A model generated the notes under the pieces. It was not told where the DNA came from, did no database searches, and saw nothing but the letters and a program-made list of their open reading frames with translations. From Thermohalobaculum sp039030715 (GTDB lineage: Bacteria > Pseudomonadota > Alphaproteobacteria > Rhodobacterales > Rhodobacteraceae): DNA of 64,000 nucleotides. Location: the NCBI GenBank assembly GCA_039030715.1, contig JBCCDU010000009.1:11354-75353 (forward strand), given 5' to 3'. The position numbers and the translations under genes are program-made. This document shows positions 41,827 to 50,191 of the stretch, piece after piece; position 1 is the stretch's first letter; each line of letters opens with the position of its first letter.

Positions 41827-43868
41827 CACGCGACTTATCGCGCCTGTTCCGCCCCAAATCCATCGCCGTCGTTGGCGGCGGTTGGGGGGTGGAGGTTGTC
41901 GCGCAATGCCTGAAGATGGGCTTCGACGGGCCGGTCTGGCCGGTGCATCCGAGCCGGGGCGAGATCCATGGGCTGGGATGTTTTCCGACCATCGCAGACC
42001 TGCCGGGCGTGCCGGATGCGGTATTTCTGGCCGTGAACCGCCATGCGACGGTGGAAGCGCTGGAGAAGCTTGCCGCCATGGGAGCCGGCGGTGCTGTATG
42101 TTTCGCATCCGGCTTTGCCGAGGCCGAGGATGATCGCGAAGCCGGGGCCGACTTGCAGGCGCACCTTGTCGCTGCGGCAGGCGAGATGCCGGTTTTGGGG
42201 CCCAATTGCTATGGCTTCATCAATTATCTCGACGGCGCGCTGCTCTGGCCCGATCAGCATGGCGGGGTCCGGCGGGACCGCGGCGTTGCGATCCTCACGC
42301 AATCCTCCAACATCCTGATCAATTTCACCATGGCGGCGCGGGGCCTGCCCATCGCTTATGTCATGGCCGCGGGCAATCAGGCGCAGACCGGGCTGGCGGA
42401 GATGGCAATGGCCTGTCTGGAGGACAGTCGTGTCACCGCCATCGGCCTGCATATCGAGGGCATAGCCGATATCCGCGCCTTCGAAGCGCTGGCGCTTGCA
42501 GCCCGCGAGAAGCAGATCCCGGTCGTCGCACTGAAGGTGGGGCGTTCGGCGGAGGCACAGCGCGCGACGCTCAGCCATACTGCGTCGCTGGCGGGGTCGG
42601 ATGCAGCCAGCCGGGCGTTTCTGGCGCGCCTCGGCATTCCGGTGCTTGGCAATATTCCGGAGTTCCTCGAAACACTCAAACTGCTGCACCTGCTAGGCGC
42701 GCTGCAGGGGCGCGACGTGATCACGGTGAGCTGTTCGGGGGGCGAGGCCGCGCTGGCCGCAGATGCCGCATCCGGGCGCGATCTGCGGTTGCGCCCGCTG
42801 AGCGAGACACAGAGTGAGGCGATCCAGGCGACGCTCAACCCCCTCGTCACCGTCTGCAACCCGCTGGACTACCATACCTTCATCTGGGGCAATGCCGCGA
42901 AGATGACGGCTTGCTTCACGGCGGTTTTGTCTTGTGGCTTCGACCTCGCAATCTTCATCTTTGACTTTCCACGCAGCGATCGGTGCAACGATGCGCTCTG
43001 GCAGGTCGCCGTGGACGCGATGGAGGCCGCTGCGAAGACCACCCGCGCGCGGGTCGCTGTCGCGGCGACGATGGCGGAAACCATGCCCGAAGCCTGTGCC
43101 GAGGATCTGGCGGCAAGAGGCCTGGCGCCGATGATCGGCATCGATGACACCTTCGCGGCCGCTGAAGCCGCCGCCACGGTGGCCGAGGGCTGGGCCAACC
43201 CTGCCCCAGCGCCCATGCTGCGGCAAGAGGGCGGCGCTGCGCCGGGACCAGTGTTGGACGAGCGTCTGGCGAAACTCTCCCTCGCAGCGCACGGTGTCGG
43301 CGTGCCTGCAGGGCGCATCGCTGGTACGCCGGAGGAAGCGGAACTCGCGGCCCGCGATCTCGCAGCCCCGCTGGCACTGAAGGGTTTGGGGATTGCACAT
43401 AAGACCGAACACGGGGCGGTCCGCCTCGACCTCTCGGCCGATCAGATCAGCGTTGCCGCCCAGTCGATGGCGGCCCCGGGTGGATATCTGGTCGAGGAGA
43501 TGGTCGAAAGCGCGATTGCCGAGCTTATCCTGGGCGTCGTGCATGAGCCGCCTTATGGATTTGCCCTGACCATCGGCGCGGGCGGTGTGCTGACAGAGGT
43601 GATGCGCGACAGCGAGACCCTGCTGATCCCCGCGACGGCACCGGAGGTGAAGGCCGCGATTAGGCGACTGCGCATCGCGCCACTTCTGGCTGGCTTCAGA
43701 GGCCGGCCCCCAGCGGATCTAGACCTCATCGTCGCTTCGGTCATGGCCGTGCAAGCCTATGTTGAGGCAGAGGCGGCGCGGCTGGCGGAGCTTGACATCA
43801 ACCCGCTGATCGTGACCCCGAATGGCGCCATCGCGGCGGACGCGCTGATCCGGTTGCTGGAGGATTAG
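41823..43868 (+). CDS. NDP-forming acyl-CoA ligase
   Basis: A 681-residue single-chain acyl-CoA synthetase of the acetate-CoA ligase (ADP-forming) type. Order: CoA-binding Rossmann domain (PKSIAVVGGGWGVEVV), succinyl-CoA-ligase-like domain with SHTASLAGSDAA, then an ATP-grasp domain from about 480 (LALKGLGIAHKTEHGAVRL; ELILGVVHEPPYGF). In this operon it could activate gamma-butyrobetaine, crotonobetaine or carnitine to the CoA ester. The start is GTG 41823, overlapping the lipoprotein stop. Confidence 0.85.
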   Translation: MTRDLSRLFRPKSIAVVGGGWGVEVVAQCLKMGFDGPVWPVHPSRGEIHGLGCFPTIADLPGVPDAVFLAVNRHATVEALEKLAAMGAGGAVCFASGFAEAEDDREAGADLQAHLVAAAGEMPVLGPNCYGFINYLDGALLWPDQHGGVRRDRGVAILTQSSNILINFTMAARGLPIAYVMAAGNQAQTGLAEMAMACLEDSRVTAIGLHIEGIADIRAFEALALAAREKQIPVVALKVGRSAEAQRATLSHTASLAGSDAASRAFLARLGIPVLGNIPEFLETLKLLHLLGALQGRDVITVSCSGGEAALAADAASGRDLRLRPLSETQSEAIQATLNPLVTVCNPLDYHTFIWGNAAKMTACFTAVLSCGFDLAIFIFDFPRSDRCNDALWQVAVDAMEAAAKTTRARVAVAATMAETMPEACAEDLAARGLAPMIGIDDTFAAAEAAATVAEGWANPAPAPMLRQEGGAAPGPVLDERLAKLSLAAHGVGVPAGRIAGTPEEAELAARDLAAPLALKGLGIAHKTEHGAVRLDLSADQISVAAQSMAAPGGYLVEEMVESAIAELILGVVHEPPYGFALTIGAGGVLTEVMRDSETLLIPATAPEVKAAIRRLRIAPLLAGFRGRPPADLDLIVASVMAVQAYVEAEAARLAELDINPLIVTPNGAIAADALIRLLED

Positions 43869-43869
43869 G

Positions 43870-44484
43870 ATGGCGAGACAACGCCTCGCAACGCTACTGT
43901 TTCCGGAATTCGAACTTCTGGACGTCTTCGGCCCGCTGGAGATGTTCGGGATGTTTCCCGAGGAGTTCGACCTGCGCATGATTGCGGAGGGCGCAGAGCC
44001 GGTTGCAAGCACTCAGGGCCCACGCTCGACCATCGACAGCGTGTTGGAAAAAACTCCGGCGCCCGATATCCTGCTAGTCCCAGGCGGGCGCGGCACAAGA
44101 CGCGAGGTGGACAATCCCGCGCTGATCGGCTGGTTGCGGGAAGTCGGCATGCGCTCCGGGCTGATCACGAGCGTCTGCACCGGGTCCGCCCTATTGGCGC
44201 GGGCCGGTGTGCTGGATGGTAGAAGGGCCACGACGAACAAGCTGGCCTTTGACGAAATCACACCTTTCGGCCCGAACACCGACTGGGTGAGCAGGGCGCG
44301 CTGGGTCGAGGATGGTCCGGTGATCACGGCATCCGGCGTCTCGGCCGGGATCGATATGAGCCTGGCCGTGATCGCCCAAGTGCTGGGACCGGAAGCGGCC
44401 CGCGACGCGGCCCTCTGGGCGGAATACGAAGCCAATACCGACCCCGATAACGACCCGTTCGCATTACAGGAGGCAACGCCATGA
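43870..44484 (+). CDS. DJ-1/PfpI family protein
   Basis: A 204-residue class I glutamine-amidotransferase-like protein. LLVPGGRGTRREVDNPAL and the nucleophile elbow SVCTGSALLARAG with its Cys are intact, as in isonitrile hydratases and the sensor domains of GlxA regulators. It lies between the CoA ligase (1 bp) and the CaiD-like gene (4-bp overlap). Function in carnitine use is not known; it resembles the ligand domain of the divergent regulator. Confidence 0.8.
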   Translation: MARQRLATLLFPEFELLDVFGPLEMFGMFPEEFDLRMIAEGAEPVASTQGPRSTIDSVLEKTPAPDILLVPGGRGTRREVDNPALIGWLREVGMRSGLITSVCTGSALLARAGVLDGRRATTNKLAFDEITPFGPNTDWVSRARWVEDGPVITASGVSAGIDMSLAVIAQVLGPEAARDAALWAEYEANTDPDNDPFALQEATP

Positions 44485-45263
44485 GCGACCCGATCAAGAC
44501 CCGCCGCGATGGCCATGTGCTGGAAGTCACGCTCGACCGGCCTAAGGCCAATGCGATCGACCTGGCTACCAGCCGGATCATGGGCGAAGTTTTCATGGAT
44601 TTCCGTGACGACCCGGATCTGCGCGTCGCCATCGTTACCGGCGCGGGCGAGAAATTCTTTTGCCCCGGCTGGGACCTGAAGGCGGCTGCCGATGGCGACG
44701 CAGTGGATGGCGATTACGGGATCGGCGGCTTTGCTGGACTGCAGGAACTTGGCAATCTCAACAAGCCGGTGATCGCGGCGGTGAACGGGATCTGTTGCGG
44801 CGGCGGGTTGGAATTGGCGCTGTCCGCCGACATAATCCTAGCAGCGGAGCATGCGAGTTTTGCGCTGCCGGAAATCCGCTCCGGCACGGTGGCGGATGCG
44901 GCCTCGATCAAGCTGCCCAAGCGTATTCCCTATCACATCGCGATGGAACTTCTGCTCACCGGGCGCTGGCTGGATGCCGAGGAAGCGCATCGTTGGGGGA
45001 TGATCAATGCGATACATCCGGCAGCGGATCTGCTGACGGAGGCGCGCAAGATGGCGGCAGATATCGCCTCGGGTCCGCCGCTGGTAATGGCCGCGATCAA
45101 GGAGGTGGTGCGCGAAGCCGAGGATATGCGGTTTCAGGACATGCTGAACCGGATCTCGAAACGCCAATTGATGACGGTCGACCGGCTTTATGGCAGCGAG
45201 GATCAACTGGAGGGCGCGCGGGCCTTTGCCGAGAAGCGCGATCCGGTCTGGAAGGGGCGCTGA
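44481..45263 (+). CDS. enoyl-CoA hydratase, carnitinyl-CoA dehydratase (CaiD)-like
   Basis: A 260-residue crotonase-fold protein. NGICCGGGLELALSADI is the oxyanion-hole segment, and FALPEIRSGTVADAAS holds the catalytic Glu region. GRWLDAEEAHRWGMIN matches CaiD-type spacing. In context it would hydrate crotonobetainyl-CoA to L-carnitinyl-CoA. Last gene of the operon, overlapping the PfpI gene by 4 bp. Confidence 0.82.
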   Translation: MSDPIKTRRDGHVLEVTLDRPKANAIDLATSRIMGEVFMDFRDDPDLRVAIVTGAGEKFFCPGWDLKAAADGDAVDGDYGIGGFAGLQELGNLNKPVIAAVNGICCGGGLELALSADIILAAEHASFALPEIRSGTVADAASIKLPKRIPYHIAMELLLTGRWLDAEEAHRWGMINAIHPAADLLTEARKMAADIASGPPLVMAAIKEVVREAEDMRFQDMLNRISKRQLMTVDRLYGSEDQLEGARAFAEKRDPVWKGR

Positions 45264-45292
45264 CCGGCGCGGAAAGCCTCCGCTGGCGACTG

Positions 45293-45315
45293 CGTGCGCC
45301 CCTGCGGGGCACACG
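45293..45315 (+). terminator. hairpin after the carnitine operon
   Basis: CGTGCGCCCC (45293-45302), loop TGC, GGGGCACACG (45306-45315): a 10-bp stem with one C-A mismatch, 30 bp after the last operon gene. There is no U-run, so termination may be Rho-assisted. Confidence 0.4.
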
Positions 45316-45422
45316 ACACCCGCCCACCCGGAGCCTTTCCTGGAAGATGCCGCAGGCAGGCTGGCCAGGCTGGGTTTGATGCCCTACCTTTTCGCGTGAG
45401 GGTGGCATGAGACGAGGTTGAA

Positions 45423-46217
45423 ATGCGTCTGATTGCCTTGCTGATCGTCGGTTGTCTTCTGCCGGGGGCGGCCCTGGCCTCACCCTGCCAGGCCTTTGTG
45501 AAGACCTGGCCCGGCCAGGTGCGATATGCCCAGCTCGGCGATCAGGTCGCCAGGGCTGCGCAAGTCCGGATCGCCTATGTCGCACATTCGACCTTTCGGA
45601 TCGAAACGCCTGCCGGTATCTCCATCGCGACGGATTATTTCGGTGCGGCGGGCGGTGACGCCCCCGATGTAGTCACCATGAACCACGCGCATTCGACCCA
45701 TTTTACCGACTACCCAGACCCTGCGATCACCCATGTCCTGCGTGGCTGGAAAACCGGTGGGCGGGCCGAGCACTATCTGGAAGTCGACGATGTCTTGATC
45801 CGCAACGTGCCCACCGATCTGCGCAGTTTCGGATTCGAGGCCGATGGCAATTCGATCTTCATCTTCGAGATTGGCGAGCTTTGCATCGGACATCTGGGGC
45901 ATCTGCATCACGAACCCTCGGAAGCGCATTACGCCGCCATCGGACGGCTGGATGTGGTGATGGCGCCGGTCGATGGAACCTATACCCTGAATATCGGGCA
46001 GATGATCGCAATCCTGAAGCGGATGAAGGCGCGGATCGTTTTGCCGATGCATGCGTTCGGACCCAGCGGATTGGCGCGGTTTCTGAATGGAATGCAGGAT
46101 GAGTTTGCGATCCGGCACGAGCCATCGGGCCGCATAACCGTCTCGTCCGATAACCTGCCTGCGGAGCCTACCGTGATCGTCTTGCCCGCCCAGGGCTCGG
46201 CGCCATTGGACGAGTGA
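45423..46217 (+). CDS. exported metallo-beta-lactamase-fold hydrolase
   Basis: A 264-residue protein with a signal peptide (MRLIALLIVGCLLPGAALAS). The rest resembles the UlaG-type branch of the MBL fold: VAHSTFRIETPAG, NHAHSTHFTD, GHLGHLHHEPS and LPMHAFGP supply the usual metal-binding histidines, though the first motif departs from canonical HxHxDH. A periplasmic hydrolase of unknown substrate. Confidence 0.75.
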   Translation: MRLIALLIVGCLLPGAALASPCQAFVKTWPGQVRYAQLGDQVARAAQVRIAYVAHSTFRIETPAGISIATDYFGAAGGDAPDVVTMNHAHSTHFTDYPDPAITHVLRGWKTGGRAEHYLEVDDVLIRNVPTDLRSFGFEADGNSIFIFEIGELCIGHLGHLHHEPSEAHYAAIGRLDVVMAPVDGTYTLNIGQMIAILKRMKARIVLPMHAFGPSGLARFLNGMQDEFAIRHEPSGRITVSSDNLPAEPTVIVLPAQGSAPLDE

Positions 46218-46351
46218 AACGGTGCGGGATCGCCTGATCTTTCAATTCCGGCTGCGAATCGCTAGGTTGCACCTCGCCAGCGTCCCGCTCCGCCGAGGCG
46301 CATCAATGTATCGGAAGCCCCGCAATCTGGGGTGCTACTCAGGAGGCTGAC

Positions 46352-46897
46352 ATAGCCAGAAGACCGCATCACGCGCCGCCGACCCGCGATACCGGCCCGC
46401 GCGTCAATGACAAAATCCGTGCCCACGAAATCCGCCTCATCGGCCATGATGGAGATAATGTCGGCGTCGTCACGCCCGAGAGGGCGATGGAGATGGCCGC
46501 AGATGTGGGCCTCGACCTGGTCGAGATCTCTCCCAACGCCAACCCGCCTGTCTGCAAGATCATGGACTTCGGCAAGTTCAAGTATGAACAGCAGAAGAAG
46601 GCCAACGAGGCGAAAAAGAAACAGAAAATCATCGAGATCAAGGAGGTCAAGTTCCGCCCGAACATCGACACCCATGACTACGATGTGAAGATGCGCTCGG
46701 TACACAAGTTCCTGGGCGAAGGTGACAAGGTGAAGGTTACCATGCGCTTTCGCGGCCGCGAGATGGCGCACCAGGATCTTGGCCGCGATCTGTTGCAGCG
46801 GATCGCCGGAGACGTGGAGGAGCTGGGCAAGATCGAGTCGATGCCCAAGCTCGAGGGTCGACAGATGACCATGGTGGTCGCGCCGGCCAAGACCTGA
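46352..46897 (+). CDS. infC: translation initiation factor IF-3, apparent ATA start
   Basis: IF-3 of 181 residues, close to the E. coli length. It binds the 30S subunit and rejects non-standard start codons. The N domain (GPRVNDKIRAHEIRLIGHDG), linker (FGKFKYEQQKKANEAKKKQK) and C domain (IEIKEVKFRPNIDTHDYDVK) are all present. No ATG, GTG or TTG begins the full-length frame. A perfect AGGAGG (46341-46346) lies 5 bases before ATA at 46352, giving (M)ARRPHHAPPTRDTGPR. A rare start codon is expected for infC, because IF-3 represses itself through it (AUU in E. coli). A small AGCCCC/GGGGTGCT hairpin (46316-46336) precedes the ribosome-binding site. rpmI and rplT do not follow. Confidence 0.9.
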   Translation: MARRPHHAPPTRDTGPRVNDKIRAHEIRLIGHDGDNVGVVTPERAMEMAADVGLDLVEISPNANPPVCKIMDFGKFKYEQQKKANEAKKKQKIIEIKEVKFRPNIDTHDYDVKMRSVHKFLGEGDKVKVTMRFRGREMAHQDLGRDLLQRIAGDVEELGKIESMPKLEGRQMTMVVAPAKT

Positions 46898-47554
46898 ATG
46901 ACGACCGACGCGTCGGACAAGGACGATCCGGCGCGTCTGTTCTCTCCCAGTTTCGAGCGGAATTTCGAACCGATCCGCGATGCCCTTGCACGCATTCTAG
47001 GGCCTGGCGATCAGGGATCGCGGAGGAAGCTTCTGGAGATCGGTGCCGGCACGGGCCAGCACGCGGCCCATCTGGCGCTGTCCATGCCGGGCTGGGACTG
47101 GCAGCCGTCGGACCCGGACCCACAGAACCGGCGAAGTATCGCCGCCTGGGCTGAATATCTATCGCCCGACAACCTGCAACCGCCGCTGGATCTGGATGCG
47201 CGCGCGGATTGGGGTACCGCGCTGCCAAAGCTGCATGCGGTCTTTTCAGCCAATGTGATCCACATCTCGCCCTGGCCGGTTACCGAGGGTATTGTGATCG
47301 GTGCCGGAAAAGCGCTGAGCGCCGATGGCACTTTGATCTTTTATGGTCCGTTTCGCGAAAAGGGCGACCATACCGGCGAAGGCAATGCAAGGTTCGATGT
47401 CAGTCTGCGTGCGCAGAACCCGGACTGGGGCATCCGCGATCTGGACGATGTGGAGGCACTGGCCCATGGCGAGGGGTTTGGCCCGGCCATGGTGCATCTC
47501 ATGCCGGCAAACAACCGGCTGGTGGTGTTTCAGCGCAGAACCGACCCTGCCTGA
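46898..47554 (+). CDS. DUF938 SAM-dependent methyltransferase-like protein
   Basis: A 218-residue DUF938 protein. LLEIGAGTGQHAAHLALSMP (about 46-65) is a SAM-binding loop, and FSANVIHISPWPVTEG and LIFYGPFREKGDHTGEGN are family hallmarks. Its ATG follows the infC stop without a gap, so it is probably co-translated. Substrate unknown. Confidence 0.85.
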   Translation: MTTDASDKDDPARLFSPSFERNFEPIRDALARILGPGDQGSRRKLLEIGAGTGQHAAHLALSMPGWDWQPSDPDPQNRRSIAAWAEYLSPDNLQPPLDLDARADWGTALPKLHAVFSANVIHISPWPVTEGIVIGAGKALSADGTLIFYGPFREKGDHTGEGNARFDVSLRAQNPDWGIRDLDDVEALAHGEGFGPAMVHLMPANNRLVVFQRRTDPA

Positions 47555-47557
47555 GCC

Positions 47558-48145
47558 CTAGTTCTTTTCGAACACCAGACGCAGCGACACTGGGGAGACG
47601 CGACTGATCGACGGTAGATCTGCCAGCTTTTTCAGCTCGTCGATCCCAGGCTCAACGCCCAGATCCGCCGTGCTGAGCATGATCATCTCGTCGGTCGTCA
47701 CCAATACCTTGTTCTTGCCCAGAACGGCGATGAAGAGATCAGCCTCGACCGGGACTTCCTTACCAAGGAAGCTGAGATTGGCGGTGGTGGTCATCGTGGT
47801 GGTCTCACCGGCAGCCAGGCCCGACACTTCGGCCATGTCGATATTCGTGGCAATCGTGACCTTCGGAAAATTTTCGGACGCGAAGACATGTTCTAGCATC
47901 CGCTCGTTGCGGATATCGATCCAGGTTTCGACGCTGGCCACATCAATATCGACCGTGGCAGCGCCATCCTCGCCCACTGTACCGCTGAGGCCGCTGAAGT
48001 GATGTGCCTCGCCCACGGCGTTCTTCTTGATCGACCCGAAGGTGATTTTAGATTCATCAGGTGACAGGTTCCATCCACCCGCGAATGCCGGGCCCGCTGC
48101 CAAGAATGTTGCGATAGCAGCGGTTTGCAGTGCTTGTTTGATCAT
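47558..48145 (-). CDS. YceI-family periplasmic lipocalin-like protein
   Basis: A 195-residue YceI-family protein with a signal peptide (MIKQALQTAAIATFLAAGPAFA). WNLSPDESKITFGSIKKN and AEVSGLAAGETTTM fit the beta-barrel that binds isoprenoid chains. Start set at MIKQAL for the signal peptide and GGGAGGG upstream. Divergent from an ECF sigma gene and sharing an inverted promoter element with it, so it is a likely target of that sigma factor. Confidence 0.87.
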   Translation of the reverse strand: MIKQALQTAAIATFLAAGPAFAGGWNLSPDESKITFGSIKKNAVGEAHHFSGLSGTVGEDGAATVDIDVASVETWIDIRNERMLEHVFASENFPKVTIATNIDMAEVSGLAAGETTTMTTTANLSFLGKEVPVEADLFIAVLGKNKVLVTTDEMIMLSTADLGVEPGIDELKKLADLPSISRVSPVSLRLVFEKN

Positions 48146-48167
48146 TGGTCCCTCCCAGGTGGACAAA

Positions 48168-48233
48168 GGCTGTGAACGCGTTTCTGATGCGCGATAATAA
48201 TAGAACACCACGCGAGAGAAAAAATTCACAGCC
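48168..48233. promoter_or_regulatory. shared inverted element in the yceI / ECF sigma divergent promoter region
   Basis: The same 9-mer GGCTGTGAA occurs on both strands of the divergent gap: plus at 48168-48176 and minus at 48233-48225. Each copy points toward one of the two genes at a distance suiting a -35 element (predicted starts near 48204 for the sigma gene and 48197 for yceI). This suggests one sigma factor reads both promoters. The -10 parts are less clear. Confidence 0.5.
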
Positions 48234-48280
48234 ATTCGAGAAAGAGTGAACAGGAGGTCCGCGCAGGCCTGCCCGCGCTG

Positions 48281-48742
48281 ATGCCCAGGCTCTGGCGTTA
48301 CGCCCTCGTGATGACAGGCAATCGGGCCGAGGCGCAGGACCTGGCCCAGGCCACCGCGCTGCGTGCGTTGGAACGGGTAGAGCAGTTCCGGCCGGGCACC
48401 CGCCTCGATGCCTGGTGCTTCACAATCTTGGGTTCGATCTGGCGTAACGAGTTGCGTGCCCGGAAGGTTCGGCTGGGCACCGGGCATATCGCCGTGGAGG
48501 ATGTGGGCCTGGCCGATCCCACGCCGGGGGTGGAGGTGAATATTCTGGCGCGTCAGGTGTTATCTCACATGGCATCGCTGCCAGAGGCGCAACGCCAGAC
48601 GCTGTATCTGGTCTATGTCGAGGGATTTTCCTATGCCGAAGCCGCAGCGCAACTCGACATCCCGATCGGCACGGTGATGAGCCGGCTGGCCAATGGACGA
48701 AAACGGTTGAAACAGGTGATGAGCGATGACGCAGCCGATTGA
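48281..48742 (+). CDS. ECF RNA polymerase sigma factor
   Basis: A small extracytoplasmic-function sigma factor of 153 residues from ATG 48281. Region 2 (RYALVMTGNRAEAQDLAQATALRAL; FRPGTRLDAWCFTIL) and region 4 (LPEAQRQTLYLVYVEGFSYAEAAAQLDIPIGTVMSRL) are both present. The frame is open upstream (KSEQEVRAGLPAL), which resembles the usual ECF N terminus, and AGGAGG lies 23 bases before the ATG; the true start may be a rare codon near 48224-48269. Its end overlaps the anti-sigma gene by 17 bp. Confidence 0.88.
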   Translation: MPRLWRYALVMTGNRAEAQDLAQATALRALERVEQFRPGTRLDAWCFTILGSIWRNELRARKVRLGTGHIAVEDVGLADPTPGVEVNILARQVLSHMASLPEAQRQTLYLVYVEGFSYAEAAAQLDIPIGTVMSRLANGRKRLKQVMSDDAAD

Positions 48743-49463
48743 GAGGGAACCGGTCAGCGACGAGGCGATCCTGCGCTATCTCGACGGCCATCTACCCGGT
48801 GGCGAGCGGGAGGCGTTCGAGGCTACGATGGCCTCGGATGGCGACCTGAAAGCACGGGTGGCGGAGATGGATTTGGACTTCGCCCCCCTGCAAACAGGGA
48901 TGGCTGCATTGCTTTCGGGAGCACCGACGTTTGCACTGCCCGCGCGCAGGGCTCCGATCTGGCACTATGTTGCGGCCGCCATCGTGATCTTCGCGCTTGG
49001 CGTGGGCGCAGGCCGGTTGCTGCCCGGCGCCACTGATTCAGCCGGCTGGCATCAGGCGGTCGCGGACTATCAGGCGCTTTACACCACCGACACCGTGGCT
49101 GCCGTGCCCATGGCGCCCGAAACGCGGCTGGCAGGGCTCGACCGCACGGGCGCTGCGCTGGGCTTGGATCTCAGCGGCGCGGCGGAGGGTGCAAAGGGTC
49201 TGATCTTCCAGCGCGCCCAAATCCTGCAAATCGACGGCAAACCGCTGGCACAGCTCGTCTATCTTGATGCGACCGGGGCGCCAATTGCCTTCTGCATCAC
49301 CCGGCGCGAAGGCGCCGACAGCGCGCCGAAGGATGGGCGGTTGAGCGGCCTGAACGCGCGGACCTGGCGCGATGCCGGATATGGGTTCATCCTGATCGGC
49401 GATGCGGCACCGGATGCTCTGCGCGCCGCCACCGAGGAACTGCGCGGCAAGATCCAACTGTGA
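48726..49463 (+). CDS. membrane-anchored anti-sigma factor
   Basis: A 245-residue protein. The N-terminal cytoplasmic part (SDEAILRYLDGHLPGGEREAF) resembles the anti-sigma domain but lacks the zinc-binding His and Cys residues. One membrane helix lies at about 80-99 (HYVAAAIVIFALGVGAGRLL), followed by a periplasmic domain of about 140 residues. The overlap with the ECF sigma gene strongly supports the pairing. The signal it senses is unknown. Confidence 0.83.
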   Translation: MTQPIEREPVSDEAILRYLDGHLPGGEREAFEATMASDGDLKARVAEMDLDFAPLQTGMAALLSGAPTFALPARRAPIWHYVAAAIVIFALGVGAGRLLPGATDSAGWHQAVADYQALYTTDTVAAVPMAPETRLAGLDRTGAALGLDLSGAAEGAKGLIFQRAQILQIDGKPLAQLVYLDATGAPIAFCITRREGADSAPKDGRLSGLNARTWRDAGYGFILIGDAAPDALRAATEELRGKIQL

Positions 49464-49511
49464 TCATCGGCCCCCTTGGCCTCCGCCCGCCGGGGGGCTA
49501 GGCTCGATCGC

Positions 49512-49865
49512 ATGACAGACAGTATTATACCGACCGGGCGCCGCTGGCACGATATGGGCGGACAGGACGCGGAGGGCATCGACCCCGAAACCCACGACTA
49601 CGCTTTGTGGGAAAAACGGGTGGATGCGCTGATGGTGCTTGCCTCCTCCAAGGGCCTGATGAATGTCGACGGCCTGCGCCGGGTGCTGGAGGATATGGGC
49701 GAAGACGCCTTCGAGACGATGACCTACTACGAACGCTGGATCGCCAGCGTGACCCAGAACATGCTGGAGGCCGGTGCCTTCACCATCGAGGAACTGAACG
49801 CGAAGATGGAGGCCGTGGCCGCCCGTGGCACGACCTACGGCGATGCTCAGGGGGATGGCGAATGA
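49512..49865 (+). CDS. split nitrile hydratase beta / thiocyanate hydrolase subunit, N-terminal-type
   Basis: A 117-residue protein matching the N-terminal half of nitrile hydratase beta: RRWHDMGGQD (compare GIHDMGG), LWEKRVDALM and FETMTYYERWIASVTQNML. In thiocyanate hydrolase the beta chain is split in two and this half is a separate subunit (ScnB). The next two genes supply the C-terminal half and the alpha chain, in the scnB-scnA-scnC order. Its stop overlaps the next start by 4 bp. Confidence 0.8.
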   Translation: MTDSIIPTGRRWHDMGGQDAEGIDPETHDYALWEKRVDALMVLASSKGLMNVDGLRRVLEDMGEDAFETMTYYERWIASVTQNMLEAGAFTIEELNAKMEAVAARGTTYGDAQGDGE

Positions 49866-50191
49866 TCCCGGATGTGACTCCGCCCGATTTTGCGCCGCCC
49901 TATCCGGTGGGCGCGACCCGGTTCAAGCCCGGCGATGTGGTGCAGGTGCGCAAGGGCCCTGCCCCCGGCCATATCCGAACCCCCTGGTATCTGCGTGGCA
50001 AAACCGGTCGAGTAGAGCGCATCTGCGGCGCCTTCGGCAACCCGGAGGAGCTGGCCTATCGCCGGCCGGGCGGCGAAGTTCCGCTTTATCGCGTGCGCTT
50101 CTCGATGGCCGAGATCTGGGGCGAGGAAACCGATACTCCTGGCGGCACCCTGGATGCCGAGATTTTCGAACATTGGCTGGAGGGCGCGTGA
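49862..50191 (+). CDS. split nitrile hydratase beta / thiocyanate hydrolase subunit, C-terminal SH3-like type
   Basis: A 109-residue protein matching the C-terminal SH3-like half of nitrile hydratase beta: FKPGDVVQVRKG, GHIRTPWYLRGKTGRVERICGAFGNPE and YRVRFSMAEIWGE. In single-chain nitrile hydratase this is fused to the previous domain. Coupled on both sides by 1-4-bp overlaps. Confidence 0.82.
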   Translation: MIPDVTPPDFAPPYPVGATRFKPGDVVQVRKGPAPGHIRTPWYLRGKTGRVERICGAFGNPEELAYRRPGGEVPLYRVRFSMAEIWGEETDTPGGTLDAEIFEHWLEGA

